Source of the DNA: an uncultured Porphyromonadaceae bacterium
GTDB lineage: Bacteria; Bacteroidota; Bacteroidia; Bacteroidales; Coprobacteraceae
NCBI GenBank assembly: GCA_900545915.1
Contig: URAV01000018.1
Span: forward strand, 4,127-68,126
Length of the DNA stretch: 64,000 bases
Direction: 5' to 3'
The position numbers and the translations under genes were made by a program. The notes under the pieces were generated by a model. It was not told the DNA's origin and did not search any database. It saw nothing but the letters and a program-made list of their open reading frames with translations. How positions within the stretch are numbered: the stretch's first letter is position 1; every line of letters begins with the position of its first letter. Positions 34,683-44,356 of this stretch are shown piece by piece.

Positions 34683-36065
34683 TTATTTATTTTTTATAAT
34701 CTGAGCCATAAATTCAGCTTCGGTTGTGATTTTGTTGCCTACAAAAGCATAGCCTTTCATATAGGCACATCCTCTGCGTAATTCTGTCATGAATGAAATA
34801 TGGAATATAACCGTATCCCCCGGAACTACTTTTTGACGGAACTTTACGTTGTCTATTTTTAAAAAATAGGTCGAATATTTTTCCGGTTCTTCGACTGTGT
34901 TCAATACCAATAATCCTCCTGTTTGTGCCATAGCTTCAATCAACAAGACGCCGGGAGTGACCGGTTCTTGAGGAAAATGGCCTTGAAAGAATGGTTCGTT
35001 CGATGTAAAGTTTTTTACCCCGACAATATGATTTTTCCCTATTTCGATAATTTTATCTACCAATAACATCGGATACCGATGAGGAAGCAATTGCTTGATA
35101 CGATTCACATCCATAATAGGCTCTTTATTCGGATCGTATGACGGGGCTTGTATTTCTTGCCGTTTCATTTCCTTGCGGATAGAGCGTGCCAGTTGGTTGT
35201 TGATTTTGTGTCCGGGACGGGTAGCTATGATGCGACCTTTGATCGGTTTCCCGATCAGAGCTATATCGCCGAGTATATCTAAAAGCTTATGGCGTGCAGG
35301 TTCGTTATCGAACACTAAAGGTTTATTATTGATGTATCCGAGTTCATCTACATGTTTGTGGGGGACATTCATCAAATCGGCCAGACGATCGAGTTCTTCT
35401 TGTGATGTTTTTTGATCATATATGACAATTGCATTGTCGAGATCGCCGCCTTTTATAAGATTATGTTTTACCAAAGGTTCTATTTCTCGGACAAATACGA
35501 ATGTACGGCTTGCCGAAATCTCGTCTTTGAAAAGTTCCAGATCTTCCAGACAAGCATATTGATTATTGAGAACAGGCGAATCGAAATTTATCAGTACGTT
35601 TACACTAAAATGATCGTCCGGTAATACTAATATCGATGATCCGGTATTTTCATCTTTAACCTCGATTTTATCTTTGATGATGTAATAATCCCTTTCTGCT
35701 TCTTGCTCGGCGATACCGGCCTTTTCGATTGCATCGGTATAATATTTGGCACTACCGTCGAGTATCGGAAATTCAGGAGCGTTTACTTGTATCAGGCAGT
35801 TATCTATTCCTGCTCCGTATAGGGCCGCCATGGCATGTTCTATGGTACTTACGATAACTTCGTTTTTTCCCACTACAGTACCTCGTTGAGTTTCACTTAC
35901 CTGATCTGCGACAGCTTCGATAACCGGTTGTTCGGGAAGGTCTATACGTTGAATTTTATACCCGTGATTTTCAGGTGCGGGAAGGAATGTGATTGTGATG
36001 TCCATTCCCGTATGCAATCCTTTTCCTGTTAAGGAGAAGCTGTTTTGTAAAGTCTGTTGTTTCAT
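34683..36065 (-). CDS. lpxC/fabZ: LpxC-FabZ bifunctional fusion
   Basis: 460 residues joining two enzymes. Residues about 1-310 are UDP-3-O-acyl-GlcNAc deacetylase: TLQNSFSLTGKGLHTG, STIEHAMAALYGAGIDNC (zinc His), GSAKYY, ASRTFVF and the second zinc site HKLLDILGDIALIG. Residues about 320-460 are hydroxyacyl-ACP dehydratase: LPHRYPMLLVDKI, HFPQEPVTPGVLLIEAMAQTGG with the catalytic His and Glu. The fusion is characteristic of Bacteroidetes and couples lipid A and fatty acid synthesis in one polypeptide. Confidence 0.96.
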   Translation of the reverse strand: MKQQTLQNSFSLTGKGLHTGMDITITFLPAPENHGYKIQRIDLPEQPVIEAVADQVSETQRGTVVGKNEVIVSTIEHAMAALYGAGIDNCLIQVNAPEFPILDGSAKYYTDAIEKAGIAEQEAERDYYIIKDKIEVKDENTGSSILVLPDDHFSVNVLINFDSPVLNNQYACLEDLELFKDEISASRTFVFVREIEPLVKHNLIKGGDLDNAIVIYDQKTSQEELDRLADLMNVPHKHVDELGYINNKPLVFDNEPARHKLLDILGDIALIGKPIKGRIIATRPGHKINNQLARSIRKEMKRQEIQAPSYDPNKEPIMDVNRIKQLLPHRYPMLLVDKIIEIGKNHIVGVKNFTSNEPFFQGHFPQEPVTPGVLLIEAMAQTGGLLVLNTVEEPEKYSTYFLKIDNVKFRQKVVPGDTVIFHISFMTELRRGCAYMKGYAFVGNKITTEAEFMAQIIKNK

Positions 36066-36105
36066 AAATATTCTCTAAATAATGCACTCTAAATAAGAAA
36101 AGGCC

Positions 36106-37146
36106 TTACTTTTCGAGTTGTTTCTTTAAATTTTCAATTTCTTTCTGCAACTGCTTAACGGTTTGGTTTAATTCCGGTAACTTTTTTATCATCACGGTAG
36201 AACGGGCAAATTCTCTTGCCGGTACTGCCGGATAACCCAATATGCTTGCATCGGAACTTACGTGGTTAGGAATTCCCGATTGGGCACCTATATTCACCCG
36301 GTCACCGATAGTGATGTGTCCTGCAAAACCAACTTGCCCGCCAACCATGCAATGACTGCCTATTTTCGTTGATCCTGCAACACCCACTTGGGCTGCCATG
36401 ACCGTATTTTCTCCGATCTCTACATTATGGGCGACTTGAATCAAATTGTCCAGTTTAGCTCCTTTTCTTACAATAGTCGATCCCATTGTGGCGCGGTCGA
36501 TCGTTGTGTTTGCTCCGATCTCTACTTGATCTTCGATGATTACATTTCCGATCTGTGCGATTTTTACGTATGTACCGTTATGAGGAGCAAAGCCGAAACC
36601 ATCAGCTCCGATTACCGCACCTGCATGAATAATGCAATTTTTCCCGATCACACAGTCATGGTAAATCTTTACACCTGGGTACAAAATCGTATTATCTCCG
36701 ATCGTTACGTTATCACCGATGTAAACTTGAGGATAAATCTTGACATTTTCTCCTACTTTTACATTTTCGCTTACGTAAGCGAATGCACCTATATATACAG
36801 ACTGAGAAATTGTTGCAGACGCTGCAATGCATGTATCTTTATCGATACCTTTTTTTTCGGGACGAGCTTGATTTACTAAGTTAAGTAGTTGTGCCAGACA
36901 AGAATACGCATCGTCAACTTTAATTAGTGTCGCCTTTATTTTTTGTTCGGGCTCGAAATCTCGATTTACTAAAACGATACTGGCTTGGGTTGTATAGATG
37001 TGATGCGTATATTTGGGATTGGCCAAAAAAGTCAGTGTTCCGGGCTTTCCTTCTTCAATTTTAGACAAGTTGTTTACTTTAACTTGATTGTCTCCGATAA
37101 TTTCGCCGTGAAGAAAATCGGCGATTTGCTGTGCGGAAAATTCCAT
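36106..37146 (-). CDS. lpxD: UDP-3-O-acylglucosamine N-acyltransferase LpxD
   Basis: 346 residues: N-terminal uridine-binding domain (MEFSAQQIADFLHGEIIGDNQVKVNNLSKIEEGKPGTLTFLANPKY), then hexapeptide repeats with IGADGFGFAPHNGTYVKIAQIGNVIIEDQVEIGANTTIDRA and the catalytic VAHNVEIGENTVMAAQVGVAGSTKIG, and a C-terminal coiled helix (LNQTVKQLQKEIENLKKQLEK). First gene of the operon; a TAATTTTG box on the minus strand (37180-37173) is its probable -7 element. Confidence 0.96.
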   Translation of the reverse strand: MEFSAQQIADFLHGEIIGDNQVKVNNLSKIEEGKPGTLTFLANPKYTHHIYTTQASIVLVNRDFEPEQKIKATLIKVDDAYSCLAQLLNLVNQARPEKKGIDKDTCIAASATISQSVYIGAFAYVSENVKVGENVKIYPQVYIGDNVTIGDNTILYPGVKIYHDCVIGKNCIIHAGAVIGADGFGFAPHNGTYVKIAQIGNVIIEDQVEIGANTTIDRATMGSTIVRKGAKLDNLIQVAHNVEIGENTVMAAQVGVAGSTKIGSHCMVGGQVGFAGHITIGDRVNIGAQSGIPNHVSSDASILGYPAVPAREFARSTVMIKKLPELNQTVKQLQKEIENLKKQLEK

Positions 37147-37340
37147 TCGTATTAAGTTAATTCTAATGGTTACAAAATTATTTCATTTTGCAAATTACGT
37201 ATTTTTTTTTCAAATATGACGGATATTTATCTGTTTTTATTCAAGTATGGAAACTTCTGTATTATAAAAAGTTTTGTGCGCTCTTTGTCTGTTTGACCGA
37301 TTATAGTTTGCAGCAAGTATCAGATAGAAACGGGCTCTTA

Positions 37341-37513
37341 GGAGCTGTCTGAATTTTGCTCGGATCGGATTTGAAAGTTTCTTTCGAGGATATTTTATTG
37401 TTTTTACGAGGAAAGTAGCGGGCTGTCTGACGAGTGAAAGCGGGAAAACAGACCGGAAGAAAACGCAAAGATAACTTGATAGTATTTTCTTATCGAAAAA
37501 TTCAGGCAGCCTC
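37341..37513 (+). repeat. MITE-like repeat, copy 5 (173 bp, intact TTA duplication)
   Basis: GGAGCTGTCTGAATTTTG at the left and AAAAATTCAGGCAGCCTC at the right, flanked by TTA at 37338-37340 and 37514-37516. Internal GCGGGCTGTCTGACGAGTG and CAGACCGGAAGAAAACGC blocks match copies 2, 3 and 4. It occupies most of the 548-base gap between lpxD and spt, which otherwise shows no gene. Confidence 0.88.
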
Positions 37514-37695
37514 TTAATGTACCTGTCGATTTCAGAGAAAAATAAAAATGACAAATTTAATTCAGAAATATCCCACATTAAAAATAATTACTTATTTTTG
37601 CATCTTGTAAATTTTTAATTGTATTGGGCGATTTTGCGTAATACCTTGAAAATCTGATGACTTAATTATATAACCTGTTAACTTCTTTAATTATT

Positions 37696-38883
37696 ATGAA
37701 GCTGTTACAAGCAAAATTAGCGAGATATGATGCACCGCAAAAAGCGAAGGCTTTAGGTGTTTATCCGTATTTTCGCGAAATAGAAAGTGATCAAGATACC
37801 GAAGTTATTATCAACGGCAAAAAAGTGCTGATGTTCGGGTCGAACAGTTATTTGGGATTGACTAATCATCCGAAAATTAAAGAAGCAGCGATTGCTGCAA
37901 TAAAAAAATATGGTACTGGTTGTGCCGGATCGAGATTCCTGAACGGAACACTTGATATTCATGTAGAATTAGAAAAACGCTTGGCTCGTTTTGTCGGAAA
38001 AGAAGAGGCGATTATATATTCGACAGGTTTTCAGGTGAATTTGGGGGTAATATCTTGTCTTACCGGACGAGAAGATTATATTATCTGGGACGAGCTCGAT
38101 CATGCTTCGATTATCGAAGGACGTCGTCTTTCGTTTTCTACTCAGTTGAAGTTTAAGCATAATGACATGACCTCTTTGGAGAAGGTTCTGAAATCTTGTC
38201 CTGAAGACAAAGTGAAATTGATTGTTGTGGACGGTGTATTCAGTATGGAAGGGGATGTTGCCAATTTGCCTGAAATCGTTGCTTTGGCAAAAAAATACAA
38301 TGCTGCGGTCTATGTAGATGAAGCTCACGGTATCGGAGTTTTCGGGAAACAGGGTCGGGGAACTTGCGATCATTTCGGTGTAGCTCAAGATGTCGATTTG
38401 ATTATGGGAACGTTCTCTAAATCGTTTGCTTCTTTAGGCGGTTTTGTCGCTACCGACTCTATTACGGCAAATTATTTGCGTCATAATTCTCGATCTTATA
38501 TATTTAGCGCCAGCATTACACCGGCTTCTACAGCAGCAGTATCGGCAGCTTTGGATATTATGGAGAGTGAACCCGAACGTATAGAGCATCTTTGGGAAAT
38601 GACCCATTATGCTTTAGCCGGTTTTCGTAATATGGGATGTGAGATAGGTAATACTTCTACTCCGATCATTCCATTATTTATTCGAGATAATAATAAAACG
38701 TTCCGCATTACTCGTGAACTTTTCGATGAAGGGGTATTTGTAAATCCGGTAGTGTCTCCTGCCGTACCTTCCGATAGTACATTGATCCGTTTCTCTTTGA
38801 TGGCTACACATACGAAAGAACAGTTGGATTTTGCTCTTGATAAAATCCAAAAGTGCTTTAAACGATATGACTTATTGAAATAG
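37696..38883 (+). CDS. spt: Serine palmitoyltransferase
   Basis: PLP enzyme of the alpha-oxoamine synthase family condensing serine with an acyl-CoA, first step of Bacteroidetes sphingolipid synthesis. 395 residues: SNSYLGLTNHPKIKEAA, GCAGSRFLNGTLDIHVELE, VDEAHGIGVFGKQGRG (Asp208, His211) and the PLP lysine K242 in GTFSKSFASLGG; SYIFSASITPASTAA completes the site. Other family members (KBL, BioF) are alternatives, but the Bacteroidetes SPT-like N-terminus with VYPYFREIES favours SPT. Confidence 0.85.
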   Translation: MKLLQAKLARYDAPQKAKALGVYPYFREIESDQDTEVIINGKKVLMFGSNSYLGLTNHPKIKEAAIAAIKKYGTGCAGSRFLNGTLDIHVELEKRLARFVGKEEAIIYSTGFQVNLGVISCLTGREDYIIWDELDHASIIEGRRLSFSTQLKFKHNDMTSLEKVLKSCPEDKVKLIVVDGVFSMEGDVANLPEIVALAKKYNAAVYVDEAHGIGVFGKQGRGTCDHFGVAQDVDLIMGTFSKSFASLGGFVATDSITANYLRHNSRSYIFSASITPASTAAVSAALDIMESEPERIEHLWEMTHYALAGFRNMGCEIGNTSTPIIPLFIRDNNKTFRITRELFDEGVFVNPVVSPAVPSDSTLIRFSLMATHTKEQLDFALDKIQKCFKRYDLLK

Positions 38884-38915
38884 CTTAAAGAAATTGGCTT
38901 TTTTAATTCATAGTT

Positions 38916-38959
38916 TTCCCTCTATTCGATTGTAATATGAAGAATAGAGGGAATTTTTG
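38916..38959 (+). terminator. spt terminator
   Basis: TTCCCTCTATTC (38916-38927) pairs with GAATAGAGGGAA (38942-38953), followed by TTTTTG. Confidence 0.85.
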
Positions 38960-38970
38960 TATTGAACCTA

Positions 38971-39846
38971 TCATGATATTGACCTGCAAGGATTTCGGTA
39001 CTCATCCGGTGTATATCCTGATAATTTTTTAAATAATTTGCAGAAATATTGTTGAGAAGGGTAACCTAATTCTCGTGCGATACACGAGATTGTTTTGTTT
39101 GTGTTGCAAAGGCGTTCTTTTGCCAGATGCATACGTCTTAATTGAATGTATTCGGCTATGCTCATTCCTGCTTCGTGATTAAACAGGTCTTCGAAATATG
39201 CGGAAGACAGGTCTAAATTATTTGAACAATACTCGGAAGAAGGCAGACCTTCTTCCGATATTTTGTTCATAAAGAAATATTCATCGATCATCCGTTTAGT
39301 TTTTTGTATTATACATCTGTTTACCTCTGATCTTGTAATAAATTGTCGGGTATAAAAACGTCTGCAATAATTCAGAAATAACTCGATTTTTCCTGAGATA
39401 AGGATATTAGTGTATTTGTCTATACCCCAATTCAGTTCATCGGAAATATCTTCGAGACGAGCCGTGAGAATTTTCTTTTCTCGTAATGAGATGTGTAAAG
39501 ATTCGTCTTGTCGATAATTGAAAAAAGAGTAATCGTCAAAATGTTTTTTTATGGCAGAGGCGTTAACCAGATCTGCATGGAAAGACAAAAATATGCTTTT
39601 TTTATAAAAATTCAAGTCTTCTGATATTAAACGAGACAGAGAATATTCCGGAGATAAGAATATTACGCTTGCATCTTGGTAATCGCAACACAATCTTCCG
39701 AAATCAGGGCATGAAGATCTGCCTATTAGTATAATACGGTAAAATCCGGTTTCTATAAAAGTATTCGATATATCGGATAAACAGCCGATGTTTATCAACG
39801 GATGTATTGTTTTGCTGTGTAACGATTTGTCACATTGCGCTATCAT
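38971..39846 (-). CDS. AraC family transcriptional regulator (paralogue A)
   Basis: 291 residues. The N-terminal cupin-like sensor region is diverged; the C-terminal third has the two helix-turn-helix units of AraC/XylS: LSSAYFEDLFNHEAGMSIAEYIQLRRMHLAKERLCNTNKTISCIARELGYPSQQYFCKLFKKLSGYTPDEYR. It shares FYTRQFITRSEVN and the general layout with the upstream neighbour at 39873, 26 bases away, so the two arose by tandem duplication and are probably cotranscribed. Targets unknown. Confidence 0.88.
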   Translation of the reverse strand: MIAQCDKSLHSKTIHPLINIGCLSDISNTFIETGFYRIILIGRSSCPDFGRLCCDYQDASVIFLSPEYSLSRLISEDLNFYKKSIFLSFHADLVNASAIKKHFDDYSFFNYRQDESLHISLREKKILTARLEDISDELNWGIDKYTNILISGKIELFLNYCRRFYTRQFITRSEVNRCIIQKTKRMIDEYFFMNKISEEGLPSSEYCSNNLDLSSAYFEDLFNHEAGMSIAEYIQLRRMHLAKERLCNTNKTISCIARELGYPSQQYFCKLFKKLSGYTPDEYRNPCRSIS

Positions 39847-39872
39847 GTCTTCCTGATAAATTTTCGTTGTTT

Positions 39873-40772
39873 TTAAACCTGAAGATTTCTGTATTCATTC
39901 GGGGTGTACCCCACATTTTTTTTGAATATGCGATTAAAATGTTGTGAATATTGGAATCCCAGTTCATAAGATATCTGACTGATCGTTTTTTCTGTCCCGA
40001 CAATCATCTCTTTGGCAAGATCTATGATTTTATTTTGTATATATTCTTGTGCTGTTTTTCCGGTCTCTCTTTTTATTAAGTCTCCGAAGTAGTTGGGAGA
40101 AAGACATACTTTATCTGCAAAATATTTAACGGAAGGCAAGCCGTCCACTTTAGGTTTATTATCTGTAAAATATACTTCAAGTAAATTTTCGAATTTTGTA
40201 AGAATGTCTTTATTGACAGTTGATCTTGTAATAAATTGCCGGGCATAGAAACGCATGCAATAATCCAATAATAGTTCGATGTTTTTCGATATTAAGCATT
40301 TACTGTAATTATCTATCGGATGATTAAGTTCTATATTTATTTTTTTCAAGCAGTCGAGAAAAATTTCTTTTTCTTCTTCTGACAGATGTAAAGCCTCATT
40401 CGAAGCATAGGAAAAGAAAGAGTATTGTTTTATATTCTTGCCTAATGATGTCCCTTTTATCAAATCCGGATGAAATAAAATACCATGAGCACTTAATTTT
40501 ATCCCGTCTGTAATTTCTGTTTCGACGACTTGTCCGGGAGCAAAACTGGTGACAGTCCCTTCTTTATAATCATAAATCTGCCTTCCATAGCGAATATCTC
40601 CGCATTTGGTTTCTTTCAGAAATAATGCATATAGTCCGTAATTCAGTGTGAAATGAGTCGGAAATTTTGTGGCTTTCGATAAATCTACTACACCTACTAA
40701 CGGATGTAGTGTCTCAAGACCGAATAATTCGTTATATCGATCTACTGTATCCAACTTTATGATTTTTTCCAT
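39873..40772 (-). CDS. AraC family transcriptional regulator (paralogue B)
   Basis: 299 residues: an N-terminal AraC-binding domain (HPLVGVVDLSKATKFPTHFTLNYGLYALFLKETKCGDIRYGRQIYDYKEGTVTSFAPGQV), then the double HTH (LSPNYFGDLIKRETGKTAQEYIQNKIIDLAKEMIVGTEKTISQISYELGFQYSQHFNRIFKKNVGYTPNEYR). Similar proteins in Bacteroidetes regulate neighbouring transporter or oxidoreductase genes; none is adjacent here, so the regulon is unknown. Confidence 0.9.
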   Translation of the reverse strand: MEKIIKLDTVDRYNELFGLETLHPLVGVVDLSKATKFPTHFTLNYGLYALFLKETKCGDIRYGRQIYDYKEGTVTSFAPGQVVETEITDGIKLSAHGILFHPDLIKGTSLGKNIKQYSFFSYASNEALHLSEEEKEIFLDCLKKINIELNHPIDNYSKCLISKNIELLLDYCMRFYARQFITRSTVNKDILTKFENLLEVYFTDNKPKVDGLPSVKYFADKVCLSPNYFGDLIKRETGKTAQEYIQNKIIDLAKEMIVGTEKTISQISYELGFQYSQHFNRIFKKNVGYTPNEYRNLQV

Positions 40773-41104
40773 AGCGCTTTATTTTATTCCGTTACAAATG
40801 TAATCAATATAAACATGAGTGCCGCTCCTCTTTATTCGGAATCAGTAATTATGTTACAACTATCCGTAATATTTGCACAAATATCTTTATGGAGATAATT
40901 TCTTGTTTTTGGGATTTCTTAAAATTTGAGTTTATCTGACCTCAAAATGTTTTGAAAATAGATTTTATTCTATTTTGGATGACATGTTAAGTAGATTAAT
41001 ATGTATAAAGCATGGGATTCTACATTAATATTAGTGCCTGGAGAAGAACCAATTATATTTATCTTTGTTTTTTGAGTAATAATTTGTTTATAAAATAAAA
41101 AGTT
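40773..41104. other. Gene-free region before the small membrane protein
   Basis: No gene seen. A TATCTTTG -7 box at 41060-41067 lies 38 bases before the 41105 start. Nothing else recognised. Confidence 0.4.
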
Positions 41105-41290
41105 ATGGGATTGATTATTTATATTATCGGTATAGTCGCAACGGTTTATGCGATTATGGATGTTTTTAAAAAGAACATATCTACAGCTTGTAAATTAGGA
41201 GTGACGATAATTCTGTTGCTTACGAGTTGGGTCGGATTATTGTTTTATCTTTTTTATGGAAAAGATCATATCGAAGAATGGTGTAAGTAG
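41105..41290 (+). CDS. Small two-helix membrane protein (PLD nuclease N-terminal-like)
   Basis: 61 residues with two hydrophobic helices (LIIYIIGIVATVYAIMDVF and LGVTIILLLTSWVGLLFYLFYG) ending YGKDHIEEWCK. The arrangement, helix, charged turn DVFKKNIS, helix, FYLFYG, is that of PLDc_N-type proteins. It has a promoter box upstream and a terminator after it, supporting a real small gene. Function unknown. Confidence 0.65.
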   Translation: MGLIIYIIGIVATVYAIMDVFKKNISTACKLGVTIILLLTSWVGLLFYLFYGKDHIEEWCK

Positions 41291-41298
41291 TAAGATTA

Positions 41299-41337
41299 AA
41301 ATAGAGGTAAAGAGTTTATTCCTCTTTGCCTTTATTT
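41299..41337. terminator. Bidirectional terminator between the small membrane protein and the DUF486 3' half
   Basis: AAATAGAGGTAAAGAG (41299-41314) and CTCTTTGCCTTTATTT (41322-41337) form a bulged stem between convergent genes. Confidence 0.7.
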
Positions 41338-41547
41338 CATGAATACGAAATAAACGGCCAATATCAGGCATATAAAAGCTGCGAAATGATTCCAGTGTAA
41401 GGCTTCTCCTTTAAAAAGAACGGTGGTAAATACTGTGAAGACAATAAGGGTAATAACCTCTTGAATTACTTTTAATTGCATTAAGCTGAAAGGTCCTCCG
41501 TTACCGTTAAATCCGATGCGGTTTGCCGGTATTTGAAATGAATATTC
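41332..41547 (-). pseudogene. 3' half of the host DUF486 gene, cut off by the element
   Basis: Minus strand reads EYSFQIPANRIGFNGNGGPF.. through HWNHFAAFICLILAVYFVFMK and stop, the C-terminal 71 residues or so of a DUF486/DMT_6 small membrane protein. The frame is open up to the element junction and has no start. The matching 5' half lies 14.3 kb away at 55852-56006. Against the element-borne intact copy the protein identity over this part is high (about nine differences in some seventy residues). Confidence 0.9.
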
Positions 41548-41548
41548 A
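41542..41548. repeat. Left attachment junction (attL core ATATTCA)
   Basis: ATATTCA here and ATACTCA at 55848-55854 are the only shared sequence at the two ends. If the crossover is at the TC (41546-41547), the rejoined flanks restore the DUF486 frame exactly, and the rejoined element ends make a dyad centred on the TC. Confidence 0.75.
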
Positions 41549-41617
41549 CTTAACTAAATAGACTTGCCCAAGTGAAATTTTATACCTATATTTACTTCAT
41601 AATCAATATATTACATT

Positions 41618-43432
41618 ATGATAAAAATTATAGGATACGCACGAGTTTCTACTACAAAACAAGACTTATCTCGACAAAAGCTAAAGATTAAGGAGTTCTG
41701 TGAGAACAACAATTATGAGTTAATTGAAATTATTGAGGACTTTGGAATATCTGGTGTGGTTGCAGACAGAAAAGGTTATATCGAATTACAAAGTAAAACC
41801 TACAAAGATGCAGACATGATAGTAATCTCTGAGTTATCACGTTTGAGCAGGCAAGAAGATGTAACAGAGACAGTTTACAACATTCAACAGATTATTAATA
41901 AAGGATTATCTGTAATACTCTTAGATAGTCCCAGTAAAATTTATGAAGCTAATAAACTTTTAGACATTACAGAAATACTTATCCTCACTATCAAAGCATG
42001 GGCAGCAGCACAAGAAAGATTGGATATTAAAAAGAAGAACCAAGATGGGAAGCAAGCTCTCTTCCAAGCTTATCCTTATGCAGTTGTAGACCAAAAAATA
42101 CCTTATGGATATAAAGCAGTTCCTAACCCCAATGGGAAACGTCCTAAATATATTTTAGAAGAAGTACCAGAAGAAGTAGAGAATATAAAAAGACTCTTCG
42201 CTTTAGTAAACTCTGGTAAGACACTGGGAGCAGTAGCCAGATATTTCAATGAAAGGAATATTACTTTTAGAGGATATTACAGCACTGTTGCCATTCTAAG
42301 CAACTATATCCATAGTGATATTTATAGAGGAATCAGAAGAAGAACACAGAGATTAGGTAGAGAAGAACCTTATACCATCGAGGTTAGAATAAAACCTATT
42401 ATCAGTGAAGAGGATTTTATGAAAGCACAAGAACTGATTAAAAACAACTATAAAAATACTCCAACTGGAAAAGTCAATCATAATCCATTAAAAGGAATCA
42501 TCAGATGTAGATGTGGGAGAGCCATGACTGTAAAAGACAAAAAGCCAGCAGCAGGAATTTCAAAACTAACATATAGATGTAGCTGTGTTGATAGGAAATC
42601 TCATCCAGACTTCTGTAAATATAATATTGATGAAGTTTCTTACGACCTTACGAATGAAATATTATATAGTCTTTTCAAATCTATGCACACAGCAGAATAT
42701 ATCAACTTCTTTAGGAACCAAACAGACAATAGAGTTACAGAGCTACAAGAGGAAATAGCTGGAATTGAGAAACGTTTATCTACCCTATATCTTGATAAAG
42801 AGAACTTATCTAATGAAAGTCAAGAAAATGCCAACAAGTTTCTACTAACCACCAATCCTACCCTTTTAAACATTATCCAAGAGAAACAGAACCAGTTAGA
42901 TGAGAAGATAAAATCTATTGATAAAGAAATTATAAGATATAAAAAATCACAAAGTAAAAAGATAGCAGACATCGAAAGGATTAAAGATAATAATGGTAAA
43001 GAGAAGCTTCAAAACCTCAGCATCGAAGAACAAGGAGAACTATATCATAAATATTTGGAGAGAGTGAATTATATTCCTGTCACTACTATGCAGGGATATT
43101 ATATTGTACAGTTCCTTAATGGAATTAAATTCTATATAGCTATTACGAAAGTCAGAAGCATTGCAATGGCTTCTCTCCTATTAGACAACTGGACGATTGA
43201 TGAAAAAGGAATTATAACAGCGAACTATGATACTTTAAAGTCCAGTGATATGAAGAACTTTAGCATAGAAATGATTAGGAAAACAAAGACTATGACTTTA
43301 CAAGAATATCTTAAATCAGACCTTGCAAAAGAAAGAGCCTTGCATCTTGACCTTAGTTATAGAGAAAGATATTTAGAAGAACTACATAAAGCAGGGTTGG
43401 ATGGTAGGCTCAGACCATTAAAAAAGGAATAA
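41618..43432 (+). CDS. Large serine recombinase (element integrase)
   Basis: 604 residues starting 71 bases inside the left end. N-terminal resolvase domain with catalytic Ser11 (GYARVSTTKQD), ISELSRLSR, a recombinase domain (YGYKAVPNPNGKRPKYILEEVPEEVENIKRLFALVNSGKTLGAVARYFNERNI), a zinc-ribbon (CRCGRAM..CSCVDRKSHPDFC) and a long coiled coil (VTELQEEIAGIEKRLSTLYLDKENLS). These are the parts of phage-type integrases that use a central dinucleotide and attP/attB. It is very probably responsible for insertion into DUF486. Confidence 0.93.
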   Translation: MIKIIGYARVSTTKQDLSRQKLKIKEFCENNNYELIEIIEDFGISGVVADRKGYIELQSKTYKDADMIVISELSRLSRQEDVTETVYNIQQIINKGLSVILLDSPSKIYEANKLLDITEILILTIKAWAAAQERLDIKKKNQDGKQALFQAYPYAVVDQKIPYGYKAVPNPNGKRPKYILEEVPEEVENIKRLFALVNSGKTLGAVARYFNERNITFRGYYSTVAILSNYIHSDIYRGIRRRTQRLGREEPYTIEVRIKPIISEEDFMKAQELIKNNYKNTPTGKVNHNPLKGIIRCRCGRAMTVKDKKPAAGISKLTYRCSCVDRKSHPDFCKYNIDEVSYDLTNEILYSLFKSMHTAEYINFFRNQTDNRVTELQEEIAGIEKRLSTLYLDKENLSNESQENANKFLLTTNPTLLNIIQEKQNQLDEKIKSIDKEIIRYKKSQSKKIADIERIKDNNGKEKLQNLSIEEQGELYHKYLERVNYIPVTTMQGYYIVQFLNGIKFYIAITKVRSIAMASLLLDNWTIDEKGIITANYDTLKSSDMKNFSIEMIRKTKTMTLQEYLKSDLAKERALHLDLSYRERYLEELHKAGLDGRLRPLKKE

Positions 43433-43448
43433 CTTCATCCTTTTTAAT

Positions 43449-43456
43449 TATCTTTG
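43449..43456 (+). promoter_or_regulatory. -7 box deciding the start of the 43481 gene
   Basis: TATCTTTG is a perfect TAnnTTTG; the in-frame TTG at 43454 lies within it, so translation should begin at the ATG at 43481. Confidence 0.55.
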
Positions 43457-43480
43457 CTTCCAAACCATATAAGCAAAGAT

Positions 43481-44335
43481 ATGAGACCAATTGAAAGACT
43501 TGAAGAAACTTATTTCCCTAAAGGCATAGAGTTACTTGAATACATGGAGGAGGTAGCAGTACTTTATGTACCAGATTATGATATAGACCATGAAACAGGA
43601 GAACAATATATTTATGGTACAACCGCCTTGCCCTTATTCATAAGAAGATACAATCAGAATAAACTATATGGTAACTTCACATACGAAGATTATATAGCCA
43701 ATGAGGACATACAAAATACGCTGAAAGGCTTGGGTGTTGATATAGATAAGTTTTGGTTTCTGCTTCTATTCATCTTTGACTATACTTGTGGAACGTGCTT
43801 AGATGGAATGAAAGCAACAGGCATTGGAATAGAACAGCTTACCAAATTTGCCAAAGCCATAGCTGACAACCATAAGGAGATTAACCAATTTGGAGTAAGT
43901 TTTAAGAGGCCTATTACAGTCTCTGTAAAGGTTGAAGGCAAGCATCAGATAGTAATTGACAATGCCAATGCCATAGGCTACTTGGCTACTACCATCATCA
44001 ATAACCTAAAGGAGATAGAGGAACATCCTTGGATGCAGAGCCAACAAGTCAGCATGGACACCCATGCAGAAGAAAAGGAATCCGTTCAGATATGGCTGTT
44101 CTATAAGATGTTCAATGACTTCTTCAATTTATCCCCATACAATAAGCAGTTTAATGTCAGACAAAAGAAAGGAGGCACCATATCACTCAGTAAGACATTG
44201 CTCATATCAAGGCTTATCTACTTCACCAAGCTATCTAAACATAGTAAATTCTCAGATGATGAAGATGTCCTAAAAGGCTACATCAAGCAATATAAAGACA
44301 AGAGAATTAATACTGTGAATAGCATATATTTCTAA
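43481..44335 (+). CDS. Element protein of unknown function
   Basis: 284 residues from MRPIERLEETYFPKG. Not recognised. It appears soluble and mixed alpha/beta: an acidic N-terminal part (YVPDYDIDHETGEQYIYGTTALPLFIRRYNQNKLYG), a hydrophobic centre (FWFLLLFIFDYTCGTCLDGMKATGIGIEQLTKFAKAI) and a basic C-terminus (IKQYKDKRINTVNS). Follows the integrase by 48 bases with its own promoter box, and ends at a strong terminator. AGA-rich codon use as in the rest of the element. Confidence 0.7.
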   Translation: MRPIERLEETYFPKGIELLEYMEEVAVLYVPDYDIDHETGEQYIYGTTALPLFIRRYNQNKLYGNFTYEDYIANEDIQNTLKGLGVDIDKFWFLLLFIFDYTCGTCLDGMKATGIGIEQLTKFAKAIADNHKEINQFGVSFKRPITVSVKVEGKHQIVIDNANAIGYLATTIINNLKEIEEHPWMQSQQVSMDTHAEEKESVQIWLFYKMFNDFFNLSPYNKQFNVRQKKGGTISLSKTLLISRLIYFTKLSKHSKFSDDEDVLKGYIKQYKDKRINTVNSIYF

Positions 44336-44356
44336 TAACACACTGATAACCAATCA

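Noticed and set aside
37237..37578. 113-codon minus-strand frame
   Set aside because: Runs through repeat copy 5; not conserved among copies.
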